This document shows, piece by piece, positions 32,769 to 44,849 of a stretch of DNA of 64,000 nt. Positions within the stretch are counted from its first letter, which is position 1. Every line of letters begins with the position of its first letter. The notes below the pieces were generated by a model, which made no database searches, was not told the origin of the DNA, and was given only the letters and a program-made list of their open reading frames with translations. The DNA comes from Amblyomma americanum (taxonomy: Eukaryota; Arthropoda; Arachnida; Ixodida; Ixodidae), in NCBI RefSeq assembly GCF_052857255.1, contig NC_135497.1:347154799-347218798 (forward strand), written 5' to 3'. The position numbers were made by a program, and so were the translations under genes.

Positions 32769-34200
32769 TCTTGAAACCAGCCGGAAGACACAAAACAGAA
32801 GAGATGAGCACAAGTTGAGGCTGGTCTAACAACTGAAATTTTATTGAAGGAAAGTGGCAAAAGAAGACCTGCAAAGAGATTCAAGCACGCAAAACCCCAA
32901 AGCAGTGAGAGGGCAAAAAACAATCGAAAGGCACTGACGTACTAGTAAACCATCTAAAAAACTAATTCCTTACAGTGAAGGTTCACCGACGGTTTAGCCA
33001 GGCACTTGTTTTTAGCCTTTCTGATGTAGTAAGCCTCAACTATATCAGGACAGGTTTATCACTTCCCTAAACCACTGATGTGGCGCAGAAATCAGGCGTG
33101 CAAAGAGAAAGGTCGTCCGATTGCATTCACGAGATTGAACGTGCAGTGTCAGGTGAAAATTCGCCTTCCTCTCTATACAGTGAAAGTGCTCTCAGCCAGG
33201 CGCACATTCAGATATCTGCTTGTCTGCCCATAGTAGTTTCAGCTACGAGGCAGTGGAATGCAAAAAACCGGTTTACTTTTGCAAGTGGTGAACATTTTTT
33301 ATCTGCCACTGTGCATAGCGGACGATTACCCGTAGTTGTATCAAGCCTAGTTTGAACAAAGAAGCAAAGGGCTTCTACCTGACTTTTAGCGGTCAAGACA
33401 ACAGCAACATCATACTTTGGTGCAACTTTCTTGGGACGGTGTGAAATGGCGTGGAGGTAAGGTATACAGCCCGTCTTTTTGTGCTGCTCAACTACGTCAG
33501 CATCATGTGAATGGTGTTCCGTTCTCTCGAGAGAGTAAAAACACACTCTGACAGGTGCGCAAGAAGGGCAAGTGGGAACCTAGGTGCCATTGGCTTGGAA
33601 ACCTGCTCCGAGAATACATTCTAAACACTGTGATGGCATGACTTCCATAAAGCGGTCGTGATGCATGTGATTGCCAACCTGTCCTTCACCAGCCTCGAGT
33701 GGTTCAATTCCTAGCTAAGAGGCTTCCTGATCTTGGGCTGTGGCGCCAACATATATGGTCGTCCGCAAAGCGCAGGTCTAAGTCAAGAAGCTACAAACGG
33801 TTATGCTTAGTGAAATTCAGACATAAAAGATAGGCTTTGACCACATGCCTAAAGATTTCTAAAACGTGTTGTGCCAACTTATCTGAGCCCTCTTTGTGCA
33901 AAAAATTAGGTAGCTATCAACATAACGAAATGCTACTATGCCGAGGTCTTCCAAACAGGGCTTTGATGCAGTATCGACTCTGGACATAAGAATGTTGCGG
34001 AGGAACAGTGCAATCTGGGACCCTCTGCATATGCCTGATTTCTGTTGTAAATACTGCCTTGCCAACCCACAAAAGTGGAGTTCTGTGGAGTTCTAGTTTC
34101 TTGTGGACAGCAACCTGGGCAGGTGCTCTGCAGTGAGCATCGACATGAAGGGCCTGCACTATTCATTGTCACATGATAGACCTCTGAGGCATGTGCAAAT
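32769..34200 (-). pseudogene. PLE copy 1: RT end and GIY-YIG endonuclease remnant
   Basis: The minus strand shows PLE RT residues PCLEDLGIVAFRYVDSYLIF at about 33880-33960. The catalytic YVDD has become YVDS, so it is inactive. Downstream lie the spacer (HAISHRPKKVAPKYDVAVV) and GIY-YIG traces in shifting frames (YYGQTSRYLNVRLAE, about 33190-33240). The C-terminal block with TTSERLKTS..LNRR follows near 33000. Several frameshifts and stops are present. PLE RT/GIY-YIG enzymes reverse-transcribe and nick DNA for integration. The 5' part of RT is missing. Confidence 0.75.
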
Positions 34201-35861
34201 TGCATCAGGGTGAACAATGAACATGCTTTTACAGATGATTGCGTGATTTCGGTTGCTGGCTTCATGGGGCTGTTGTCCTTTTACTGCAAATCCGCATTTG
34301 TCAGTTGGCAGGGCGGTATTTACACGCAGGTCGTACCTTTGCTTAGCAACATTTTTTTGTCTAAAGTCGATAAGGCATTAGAGCCCTGTTTGGAAGACCT
34401 TGGCATAGTAGCATTTCGTTATGTTCATGACTATCTAATTTTTCTGCACATAGAAGGCTCAGATAAGTTGGCACAAGATGTTTTAGGAGTCTTTAAGGCA
34501 TGCGGTCAAGGCCTGTCCTTTACATCAGAATTGTCAAAGCAGAACCGTTAGCAGTTTCTTGATGCAGACCTGCGCTTTGTGGACGAATATGTTTGTCGGG
34601 GCTACAGCTAAAGATTGGGGAAGGCTCTTTGTAGCTATGAGTCGGACCACTCGTTGTTGGGGAAGGATGGTGAAGAGGTGTATTTGTCGCTGGTTAAGGT
34701 CAGTAAAGATGGAAACACTTGATGGGTGTGCAATCGTGTGCATGACATCAGCTTTACATAAGTCATGCCATCACTGCTAAGGACGCATTGTAGCAGGTTT
34801 CCAAGCAGCTGGGTTCCCACTTGGCCATCTCAACAACCTGTCATAGTATGTTTTCACTCGCTCGAGGGCAAGGAGCACATACTCCGATGATGCTGATACA
34901 CCTTACCTCCACAGTATTTCAGTCTCAAGAAAGTCGCGGAAAAGCGTAAGGCTGCTGTTGTCTTAACAGCGAAGTGCAAGACATTAGGCCTTTGCGCCGC
35001 CATTAAAAAGGCTTGATAAAACTGGGTACTTGTCCACAATGGACAGTGTCACAAAAAAGGTTCACCACTTGCAAAAGTAATGGAGTTTATTGCGTTCCAC
35101 TGCCTTATGGCTGCAACTAATATGAGCAGACAGGCAGATATCTGAATTTGCACCTGACTGAGCACTTTCACTCTATAGGGGGAAGGCAAATTCTAGTCTG
35201 GCACTGCATGCTCAATCTTGTGAATGCAAATCTGAGGATGACCTGTCTCTTTGCACGCCTAATTTCCACGACACATCAGTGGTTTATGGAAGGGATAAAT
35301 CTGTCGGTAGATAGTTAAGGCTTACTACATCGGTAAGGCTAAGGACACGTGTGGCTAAGCCATCGGTAATCCTTCACTGTAAGGAATTTGCTTTTTTAGA
35401 TGATTCATTAGTATGCCAGTGACCTTTGATTGCACTTCGCCCTTTCACTGCTTTGGGTTATTGTGCGCTTGTATCTCTTCGCAGGTCTTCTTTTGCGGCT
35501 TTCCTTCAATGATGCCGCCGCGGTGGCTCAGTGGTTATGGCGCTCGGCTGCTGTCCCAAAAGACGCAGATTCGATCCTGGCCGCGCTAGTCACATTTCAA
35601 TGGAGGGAAAATTTTAGAGGCCCGTGTACTGTGCGTTGTCAGTGCACGCTAAAGAACCCCAGGTGGTCGAAATTTCTGGAGCCCTCCACTACGGCATCCC
35701 TCATAGCCTGAGTCGCTTTGGGACGTTAAACCCTCACAAATCAAATAATCAAAATCTTCAATTAAATTTTGGTAAGTCCCGCCTCTTGAGCTCATGTCTT
35801 CTTGTGTGTTCTGGCTGGTTTTAAGGTGAGTCAGTACCAACTCGGCCAGTCATAAGCCTTG
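34200..35861 (+). pseudogene. PLE copy 2: RT end and GIY-YIG endonuclease remnant, SINE-interrupted
   Basis: The plus-strand frame 34210-34551 has WQGGIYTQVVPLLSNIFLSK and FRYVHDYLIFL; the catalytic YVDD is changed to YVHD, a different lesion from copy 1. Further on are FLDADLRFVDEYVC-like sequence, the KKVA spacer near 34930 and a GIY-YIG trace (QTGRYLNLHLTEH, about 35125-35165). The C-terminal YYIGKAKDTCVAKPSV is near 35320-35370. Multiple stops are present. A type A SINE sits in the 3' UTR (35511-35755). Confidence 0.78.
35511..35755 (+). mobile_element. tRNA-derived SINE (type A) nested in PLE copy 2
   Basis: Same consensus as 8776-9010. The flanking CTTCAAT repeat (35504-35510 and 35756-35762) is the target duplication. 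It splits the PLE 3' UTR, so it is younger than the PLE pair. Confidence 0.88.
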
Positions 35862-35873
35862 TTCAGTATTACA

Positions 35874-36869
35874 ACATTTTGAATAAAGTGAAAAGTTTAC
35901 TAGGCTATGTTGCCGGGGATCGTGTCCGCAGCAGTTGTGGGCAACTCAGAAGAGATAGCTTCATACGATTGGTTGTGTAATTGGCAGAGGATGATGTGAG
36001 GATGCTGCTCGAAAAGAAAATTTCATAATCGGTTAATTATTTACAGCCAAAAATGTCCAAAAAGTGGCTGGGCCAGAGAAAAAGTGCCGCGAAATTTGAA
36101 AACGCTGAAAGTAGGTGGAGCTACAGCGTAGGTCCAAGTTTGAAAAACTGGAAATATGGACAAAGCCAAAGCTTGGCGCCAGGTTTGAAAACTCGAAATG
36201 AGCAATCACATGACCTGTGATAAGTGTCCTATACTTAACCAGGAGATAGGAAAAAGAATGATAAATTAGAGGCAATTAGGTAATTATTGAGAAGCGAAAG
36301 GCAATGAACGCGTGATTAGACTGGGCGGGTATTCAGTGAGTGGGCAGGAACGATCCATGGAGGAAAGTTTGAAAACTCGAAATCGTTGCTGGGATGAAAT
36401 GAGGGTAAAATAAGAGTTAATTGATAACCAATCAAGTCCACGAGAAAACAACCATGGCGCCAAATTTGAAAGGCGACCAGTGTCGAGGAGGCGTCAACGC
36501 TTTCACATTTTTTTGTGCAGGTAGCAGCGGTGATCTCTATTTTTTATTTTTTTTCGGCCAAGACAAAAACCATTTTTCTTGGCTCATGGGCAATGTATCT
36601 AGGAACCTGCGGCCATGACAACGCTGGACAGCATGCATCAGCAAGCTCGAAAAAAAGCACGAAACAGTAAATAAATGTTGATCATTTTCATTTCAATTCT
36701 AGTGCTTTTGGGCATGAATTACTCTGGAATGCACAAAGCTTGTGTTAATTGACAGGCGACCCTTAACAAGCTGTACATTTTTGTGCATAGCCTACTCCAG
36801 AACACAAATCCTGTGTTAATTGACAGGTGACACAGTAACGACTGTTACAGTGTACGAGCACTACACAAG
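35874..36869. other. No gene recognised; repeated TTTGAAAACTCGAAAT words
   Basis: The phrase TTTGAAAACTCGAAAT and close variants recur at about 36090, 36140, 36185 and 36370. This hints at a diverged dispersed repeat. Confidence 0.4.
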
Positions 36870-37063
36870 ACACAGTACAGAAGACAAGGCAAACTACAGA
36901 AGACAAGACAGACTACAGAAGTCAAGACCGACTACAAAAGAGAGGACAAACTACAGAAGACAGACTATAAAAGACAAGACAGACTACAGAAGCCAGAACT
37001 ACAAAAGACAAGACAGACTACAGAAGACAAGACAGACTACACAAGACATGCCCAAAATACAAG
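36870..37063. repeat. Minisatellite, unit about 19 bp
   Basis: A degenerate tandem array of ACTACAGAAGACAAGACAG, about ten units, strongly purine-biased on the plus strand. Confidence 0.85.
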
Positions 37064-38620
37064 ACTACAGTCTAGAGAAATTTTCTGTCTTAGAATCCTG
37101 TAGTGCGTTTTGACTGGGATGCAAGTACATATTAATTAGTGCTGCCTGCCAGGAGGCTATGCTGGCTGCACGCATCTCGTGTAGCATCTTCGCCAAAAGT
37201 AAGCGAGCAGCCGCGGCGGGAGTGGGCTCGCAGCCGAGTTGCGGCGCTGCGGTCTCCGGTGCCGGCCGCTGCTCCCGTGTAGTTGTGCGCAGAGAGTTCC
37301 TTAGTGCAGCCTTGAGGGTAAGCTGGCGGCTTTTCACTTCATCCAGCATGGACGCCCGACGCATGCTGGGAAGACAGAAGCCGGATTGACATTTAGTGCC
37401 CAGTTGACTGTGTCTACTGGTCCACAGCAGGTGGCGAATTTTCTCCTCTCCAGCCGGTGTTGATTAATTCGGGAAGGTAGTGGGACCTGCATCTTCTTCA
37501 GAGGCCCATCGGCACGTGACTGACGGGGTAAGGGCTGCCCAAGTCCTCATGCTTCTTTAAGGAACACCTCCTCCAGTCTCGATAAGTTATGAGGGAAGGG
37601 GAAACTACGCGGGGGAATGAGGGCGTGTGTACTTTTCCTTAATGGGGATGCTAAGATGGGGTGAGCGGAGCGGGCGTCAGAAGGGAGCCTGGTGGGGGGT
37701 GTCTGGCCGAGGTGGCCGAGAGAGGGTAGAGTCCGTGTGTCCTGCTCGGCGGGCATATTCTCAAGCTAGGGCGTCGGTGCGTAGTTATGTACCTGGACCT
37801 CCTGTACCTGTAGCTCAGGAGAGCGGGCACGAAGAGGTGAGGCGCAGCCTTAGCAACTAGTGGAAAAACAAGCAACGAATTAGGCTCTTAAAACTCATTT
37901 TGGCAGTTTGAGTGGTTAAATTTGCTTTTTGTTCGTGATAAAAAAACCGAATTCCATACTTCCTAATTTCAGAAAAAAACAAAACGTCACCATTGTTTTG
38001 TCGTCAGCAGCTATACAGTACTCTCAACACTGAAGCATGTTGCCTTCGTTTTCTTTCACGATGAAAGCTGTTTGCATTATCCGTACAGTCCTACCCTTTA
38101 GCGTGTGATGTATAGCGTAAGCCGCAACACATAATACTTTTTACGAAATTTAATTTACATTACGCTGATATATTTAAATGAAACGAATAGCCAAAATGTC
38201 GCACAAAATATCCTTGAAGGCGACCATGAGGTGTGCTAAAGTAAACTGTTTCGAGAGAATGGGGAACATCAGTGTGGTACCAAGATTTTATTAAGCAGTG
38301 CTTTTGCTTAATCGAAGAAACCAGTAAGGGCCGAAGACGATTACCCCAGGTTTAGACGAAGTGTTCACTTTGCATTTTCATTGTCTAAAGCTTTAGTGAC
38401 ATGCATATAAAGGTCGGATGCGCGCACCGTACAAGTGTGCCTGTGTGCAGCCTAACTAAATGTGTGCGTTTCGAACTACAATTTAAACTGTTCACCGGGT
38501 CGATAAGGACCAGTAATTTTTTTCCCGCGCTTCCCAGACAAAAATTCCTTCAAAATGCCTTCAGGAGACCAACAGGATTCCTGACTGTCCATCAGCACTT
38601 CTTGACTGCATTTCTACATG
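37064..38620. other. GC-rich stretch and flank, no confident gene
   Basis: A GC-rich block at 37140-37390 has a 99-codon minus-strand frame preceded by an acceptor-like CTTCCCAG (37366-37373). It contains MLDEVKSRQLTLKAAL, loosely WH2-like. This could be an exon of a minus-strand host gene, but evidence is thin. 37390-38620 shows nothing recognisable. Confidence 0.25.
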
Positions 38621-38627
38621 CACATGC

Positions 38628-38880
38628 ATGAATCTGAAGGTCTTGAAGGAATCTGCATTGGCTGCTCTGTTTTTAATGGTGCGAGTCTGAAGGTGCTGAA
38701 GGCATCTCCATTAGAGCCCTGCTGGTACTGGCGCGAGTCTGAAGGCATTTCCATTGGAGCCTGTTTGTGTTGGCGCGAGTCTGAGGGTGCTGAAGGAGCA
38801 GCCCTGTTTGCCCCTGCGCGACTCTGACGGCCCTTCAGAAACCTGCATGCAGCTGCTGTCTCTGCGGGCGCCATTCTGAA
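38628..38880. repeat. Degenerate minisatellite, units of about 42-54 bp
   Basis: Five units begin with GCGAGTCTGAAGG or a variant, near 38628, 38685, 38738, 38780 and 38821. Several contain GCATCTCCATTGGAGCC. Confidence 0.75.
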
Positions 38881-40970
38881 AGCTCTGCATGCATGAAGCT
38901 CCGTCTGCATGGCTCTCTTCGGCGGAAGATTATACTGGCAATCAAGCTTACTTAATTGTACGTGTGAATCAATTAGCACAAATCTTTCTGTATGAGCAGT
39001 ATAACTGCTCACAAGTGGCGATTTATGTGGCCAGAAAGCAGCTTACAAAATTAGTGGGGGTTAAGCACGTACGCGCGACGCACGCGCAAACAGACGCGTG
39101 CTTCCGGTACAGAGCATAAAAATTCTTCAGCTCAGGAAAGCATATGGATCGCGGTAGAGCACATTACGCGATCTCAACTTGTGCGCTGCAGCTTTTAAAA
39201 TTTATTCTGCTGGCTCGATTGTTTTCGTATAACAATAATATTGCACGGTAAGCGTCTCGACCAAGTTTGACAACCGTAGTTATCTGGCCAGGCGTACGTG
39301 TATATCAATGTACGCGTGCAAGCCCAAATAACTGATCGTGCCTTATTGGAGCACTTCCACTGAGGCAGACCTCTGCGTTTCGTGAAGCGCATATATGAAA
39401 CCGCCCATGTGCTTTGGCGACAACCCAGCTTTGGCGGCTTTTCTTCCTTCGTTCACGGCGCAGACGATTCCGGCCTCGCAGCATGCATGCTCGCGACGTG
39501 ATGCAGCTGCATCACGAACGCATGCGCAGTTTTATCTCCAAAGAATTGCGATTGATGCGAATGAATTTTAAAGCCGCTGCATTAAGATGCACACCACAGC
39601 GTTTGTTGCGCCCATTACGCGCAAAAAAGAAAAAAGATTTTTGGTATGACACTATCTATAGGCTCGATCCTTCGTCTGGTCACTCCATGGATGCAGTGAA
39701 TCCGCGCTGTCCGACGGGCTCATTCAATTCCAAAGAGTACACGCGCATTCATGTGTGTGCGGCGCAGTGGTTACACGGCCGGGTGAGCTATATATGCTAC
39801 GCATATGCACGTTCCCTCCACTTTTTTTTGGGAAGGTGCAGATGCCGCATGCATTCTCGTCTCGAGCTCGATCGAGCAGAGCCCGCCGACGAGCACCGAT
39901 TTTCATGAAGAAATGAAGAATTCGCGCTTCAGTCGGAGATTCTATTAAATGAAGCGCCCAGCTGGCTTACTGCGCGGCAAGAACGCAGCGAATGCACATC
40001 TGCTCGGGCTACACGACACCGCAACTCGACATTTTTTTCCCTGGAGAAAAGGCCGCGGCGCGACGTTTCGACCGAGAATTTTCACGAAGCAGGCAAGCGC
40101 TCTACATTCGCGCTGTCGAAGCCGTGCAGTGCAGACATCGAAGTCACCCCGAGGCGATCGATGCAGAGCCGCACAGCTTCGTTAATCGCGTGTGCCATGC
40201 AAGCGATCGAGTCACTCCGCGCTCAGGCGATGTGTTCCATTGAAAACATTAAAGTTGCCTACGTGACAGGTACAGCGTGATGTAACAAGATCGCACTGGC
40301 ATATGCAGATTTATGGCTACCCCTTGCCCAGCCCCCTGCTATGTGTTACACTAGGGGAGCGGGCCCGATTAACCGTATGCATCACACCTAACGGCCAGCA
40401 TGCACCATTGGCTAGAGCCTCATTTGAGGGGTATTCGCCCAAAATTTTTTTGTATCACTGTAGCAAGCTAGGTGTACAGCAACTTCATCCACAGCAGTAT
40501 AACAGATCTAGTTTGGTTACACACCCGCACCCATGGAACATATATGCCTCAAAAATAAGTGCACTCTGTTTCGAGGTTGTCATCACACCTACAGATATGA
40601 TTTATTATACTTGTTCGACAACAACAAAGCAGAGGGAGTAATAAATGGTGTAAAAGGAACATGCTGAAACTGAAAAGACATGCTAGCAAAATATGATAAT
40701 GAATAGAATACATTCTTTATACCGAAAAGCAGCAAACATTTCAAACATACAAAAATCAAACAGGAGAAAGCATAATCATCCTATGAGGCTCCAAGGCTGG
40801 GCATATCCTTCTGTCATAAAAATGCAATCAATGGATTTCATGTCAGCCTGGGTGCCAATGTGTTCTCATATTTGCACTAAATACTTTGAAGCATAAAGTA
40901 AACATTCACATTTGTTTCGTAGTTCCAATGGCAGTTCGAAAGTCCGGAAGACAGCAAAAAGGTTTCTAAA
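38881..40970. other. No gene recognised
   Basis: GC-richer part 39400-40250 has overlapping frames in several directions and none with recognised content. A minus-strand AATAAA at about 40977-40982 could be the polyadenylation signal of the Tnp2 gene to the right. Confidence 0.35.
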
Positions 40971-41015
40971 AGAAACTTTATTGGGCTGACTCGCACCCAT
41001 AAAGAACAGAGTGAC

Positions 41016-41605
41016 TCGGCAGCGGCATAGCAACAAGCCTGCTCGGTGCTTGTCCAAGATGATGCCTGCTGCTCTTGGCTGCGCTCAATTTAAAGCTGAC
41101 AATGAACCTTTGACCATGTGACAATATAAAATGGCCTTCCCTCACACTGAAGATCTGGCGTAATTGTTGCTAACTGCAATGAATGACGGGCCCACAAATA
41201 TGAAAACAGTTGATTCTGAGGAGCTGCTTATAAGGAATACAAAAATAAAAATTACACTGAAACTACCTTCATGAACTGTATCAGTGCCTTTCCTTTTGGT
41301 TTGGCACTTCACACAAATACGAGAGATTATTAACACTAAAAAACACACTGCACAGCCACATCATCAAAACGGTACAAACAATTCTTCTGATCAGCAGGTG
41401 GATGCTGACACTGTATTATATGCAGCACATCAAATACAAGCGGTGAAGCAAGCAGTCGTTGGGAGTGTAAATATAGACAACCTACAATATCATAAATTCT
41501 GAGTACATAACAATACGCGCCATCAATCATTTTAACATAATAATATTAACATAATAATAATCAGAACTATGTATAATAATGCTGACAATTTGAGCTCGAA
41601 CGTAT
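41016..41605 (-). pseudogene. Duplicate of the Tnp2 gene 3' end (copy A)
   Basis: About 590 bp closely matching 44922-45540. Minus-strand translation repeats the C-terminal part of the transposase frame (YCYVLRIYDIVGCLYLHSQR and HIIQCQHPPADQKNCLYRF). It ends abruptly against the LTR of the second Gypsy element at 41606. Confidence 0.85.
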
Positions 41606-41784
41606 TGTTGCGGGAAAGAATATATTTACAGATATGTACAGACGGAAAAGAACAGCTACGAGCGGCACTCAGCACACAGCCAGCACTTCGTTGTCGTCTT
41701 CGTCTCTGCCCACTGGGTCACTCCCTCAACTTCGTCGTCGTCTCCCGCTTCAGGACCCCCGGCAGATGAAACGCCGTCCCGGCG

Positions 41785-43263
41785 TTAGAGTGGTGACGTA
41801 TGAGCGTCGTGATAAGGTTTGAGGCGGCATACATGGATGACGTCGGGGATGGGGCCGGAGGACGATGGCGAGCACGCAAGGGGAGCAATTTCATAGTTCA
41901 CGTCGGTGACACGGCGCACCACACGGTAAGGGCCTCGGTAGTGGGAAAGGAGCTTCTCGGAGAGGCCGACGCTATGTGACGGCGTCCAGAGAAGAACAAG
42001 TGATCCGGGGTCATATTCGACGGCCCGGTGACGGCGGTCGTAGGCGGACTTCAGGGAAGCTTGAGAAGCACGGAGCCGACTACGGGCTATTTGGCGCGCC
42101 AGCGTGGCCTGGGCGATGGCGTCCTGAGCGTAAGCAGTGATGATGACTGAAGGAGGCGGCATGAGTGTGTCCAAAGGCAAGATGGGGTGCCTACCAAACA
42201 AAAGGTAGAAAGGGGAATAGCCTGTTTTGTCATGCAGTGAAGAGTTATACGCAAACGTCACGTAAGGAAAGGCTGCATCCAAATCTCGGTGGTCTGGCGA
42301 GACATACATTGCTAACATGTCGGTGAGCGTGCGGTTGAACCGTTCCGTAAGCCCGTTGGTTTGTGGATGGTAAGCTGTCGCGAGCTGGTGCTGCGTGGCA
42401 CACGAACAAAGAATGTCATTAATCACTCGGGACAGAAAATAACGACCATGGTCGGTGAGCAGCTGACGAGGGGCGCCATGGTGAAGAATGACGTCTTGGA
42501 GAAGAAAATCGGCGACATGAGTAGCGCAGCTAATAGGCAAAGCACGTGTGATGGTGTACCGAATCATATAATCAGTTGCGACAGCGATCCACTTGTTGCC
42601 GGAGATGGACGTGGAAAAAGGACCAAGAGGGTCGAGGGCAACACAGTGAAAAGGTTCTGGACGTACGTCGATGGGTTGTAGAAGGCCGGCAGGTAAAGTG
42701 GAGGGCCTCTTCCGACGTTGACACAGGTCGCAAGCGGCAACGTAACGCTTGACGGAACGATGCAGACCAGGCCAAAAGAAGCGGCACCGCACTCGAGCGT
42801 ACGTGTGGGACACCCCAAGATGGCTGGCTGTCGGCAGGTCGTGCAATTCTTTAAGGACAGAAGAGTGTAGATGTTGGGGCATGACGAGCAGCAGCGGAGG
42901 ACCATCGGGGCATAGGTTGCGACGATACAAAATGCCATTGTGGAGCATATAAAGTTGCAGAGACGGAGATCGGTTTGCAGCGCGGAGGCCATCAAAGATA
43001 GGTCGTAAAGACGGGTCGTGGCGCTGTTCATTGGCGATATCGGTGAGAGCAGTAATCGATAAGAGGCAGGGCAAGGTCTCACCGTCTTCTAGGTCAGGTG
43101 GCTCTACAGGGCATCGGGACAAACAGTCAGCGTCCTGGTCGTGACGGCCGGACTTGTACACGACGGAGTATGAATATTCTTGGAGACAAAGCCCAGCGAC
43201 CAAGGCGACCGGTGGGATCTCTTTGTGAAGGCCGCCAGCAGAGAGCTTGGTGATCAGTGACAA
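41785..43263 (-). pseudogene. Gypsy integrase and end of RNase H
   Basis: A 492-codon frame. It starts in the last part of RNase H (EYSYSVVYKSGRHDQDADCL), then the integrase HHCC finger (SHLGVSHTYARVRCRFFWPG with CDLCQRRK). The DDE core follows: VALDPLGPF, LLTDHGRYF and LTERFNRTLTDM. AYHPQTNGLTERF is diagnostic. The C-terminal part (YRGPYRVVRRVTDVNYEI) is the Gypsy integrase tail. This frame is intact, but it is separated from RT by a stop and a frameshift near 43264-43292. It is unrelated in subfamily to the first Gypsy element. Confidence 0.88.
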
Positions 43264-43291
43264 CAGCGAATGAGCGGCCGAAGAGGTACGG

Positions 43292-44077
43292 TCAGAATTT
43301 AGCTACAGCCCAGACAAGGGCGAGACACTCGCGCTCAGTAATGGAGTAATTTTGCTCTGCGGTGGAAAGTAGGCGGCTGGCATAAGCGATGACGCGATCT
43401 TGGCCCTGTTGACGTTGGGCTAGCACGGCACCGATCCCATATCCGGAGGCGTCGGTGCGAACCTCTGTGGGAGACGAAGGGTCAAAATGGGCTAAGATGG
43501 GCGGAGAGGTTAGCAAATGAACGAGGGAGGAAAATGATTTGTCTTGAGCAGGGCCCCATATAAAGGGGGCGTTGTTCTTAAGAAGGTCGGTGAGCGGGCG
43601 AGCGATGCCGGCGAAATCTTTGATAAAACGGCGAAAATACGAGCACAAGCCGACAAAGCTGCGCACATCTTTCGACGACCTAGGAAGAGGAAAGTCCTTC
43701 ACGGCTTGAATTTTGACTGGATCTGGGCGGGCACCGGAAGCGTTGACGAGGTGTCCGAGAACAGTGAGTTGGCGGCGACCGAATTTGCATTTCGATGAGT
43801 TCAGCTGGAACCCGGCGTTACGAAACACTGTCAGAATACTGGAGAGGCGTTCGAGGTGCGAGGCAAAAGTAGGCGAGAAAACCACAACATCGTCGAGGTA
43901 GCAGAGGCAGGTCGACCATTTAAAGCCGCGAAGAAGGGAGTCCATCATGCGTTCAAAGGTAGCCGGCGCGTTACAAAGTCCAAATGGCATGAATTTAAAT
44001 TGATATAAACCATCAGGCATCACGAAGGCGGTCTTTTCGCGGTCCTTTTCATCAACGGCAATTTGCCAGTACCCGAA
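43292..44077 (-). pseudogene. Gypsy RT (catalytic part) and RNase H start
   Basis: Contains [19 protein letters not shown], the catalytic [20 protein letters not shown] and the RNase [19 protein letters not shown] (plus-strand TCA, about 44076-44078) replaces an expected codon in the segment [15 protein letters not shown] and separates it from the RT N-terminus. A second stop at 43292-43294 cuts RNase H. Confidence 0.88.
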
Positions 44078-44849
44078 TCAAAGATCAATTGAAGAAAAAT
44101 ATTTGGCGCCGTGAAGGCAATCTAATGCATCATCGATCCTCGGGAGCGGATATCCATCCTTTTTTGTGATGCGGTTTAGGTGCCGGTAATCAATGCAGAA
44201 GCGCCAGCTGCCGTCCTTCTTTTTTACCAGGAGAACTGGTGAAGCCCAAGGGCTTGACGAGGGCTCGATGATGTCTTTTGCGAGCATCTTGTACACCTCT
44301 TGATTTATGACGGTGCGTTCTGCAGTGGACACGCGGTACGGACGTCTGTGGAGAGGAGCGGCATCACCGGTGTTTATGCGATGAGTCACCACAGAGGTAC
44401 GAGGCAAAATACGGGCATCAAAGTCGAAGATGTCGCGAAAAGATGATAAGAGGCACCGAAGATCGTGAGCCTGCTTCGGCGGTAGGTCAGAACAGATCAT
44501 GTCAGCGTAGTCGTCCGTTTGTTTCTCTGTGGATGAGGCCGCAAGCAACAGGCATCGGTGAGTGGAAGGTAAGCAGCTGTCCACCACTGATATGACACAT
44601 TCGGCAGCAGGGCACAGGGTGGTGAGTGAGATGCCTTGCGGAAGCGGTTGGATAGATGAGCCAAAGTTCAGAACTGGAAGGTATGCTCGGTTTGCCGATA
44701 TTGTACAGACAGTGTGCGCAAGCGCAATACTTCGCGTGAGGGCGACGTCAAGGTCCGGAGTGACGACGTAGGGACCATCAGGGAAAGTGGGAACAGATGA
44801 GAAAGAAATGTAAGTTGCGGCTTGAGGCGATAGATGGACAAAGTGACAT
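44078..44849 (-). pseudogene. Gypsy pol N-terminal part: protease remnant region and RT fingers
   Basis: The frame runs [19 protein letters not shown], then [20 protein letters not shown] and [20 protein letters not shown], the conserved RT fingers of Gypsy elements. Upstream is a linker to the protease, which itself is missing. The apparent first residues ([10 protein letters not shown]) are not Gypsy; they come from the adjoining Tnp2 gene sequence. Confidence 0.85.

Larger units (their letters stand above)
32769..35861. mobile_element. Head-to-head pair of Penelope-like elements, single insertion
   Basis: Two 5'-truncated PLE copies face away from each other: 32769 to about 34200 on the minus strand and about 34200 to 35861 on the plus strand. 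Matching order in both: RT, GIY-YIG endonuclease, 3' UTR ending near CTGGCTGGTTT. The 12-mer TTCAGTATTACA stands directly outside both ends (32757-32768 and 35862-35873). The pair therefore entered as one unit. A SINE later inserted into the plus copy. Confidence 0.85.
41606..44849 (-). mobile_element. Second Gypsy element, 5'-truncated
   Basis: A minus-strand element with RT, RNase H and integrase, but no gag, protease or 5' LTR. Its 3' end is a probable short LTR (about 41606-41751 in plus coordinates, TGTTGCGGG... inner edge near CCCGCTTCA). The right edge breaks inside the start of pol at about 44849, directly against sequence of the Tnp2 gene. In the unbroken copy the target reads AGTATCCTGGCATTTG, so about 5 bases were lost. 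No target duplication is visible. Confidence 0.85.

Noticed and set aside
39414..39908. 164-codon plus-strand frame in GC-rich DNA
   Set aside because: Arg-rich, with no recognised motif, overlapped by other frames and without splice or promoter evidence.
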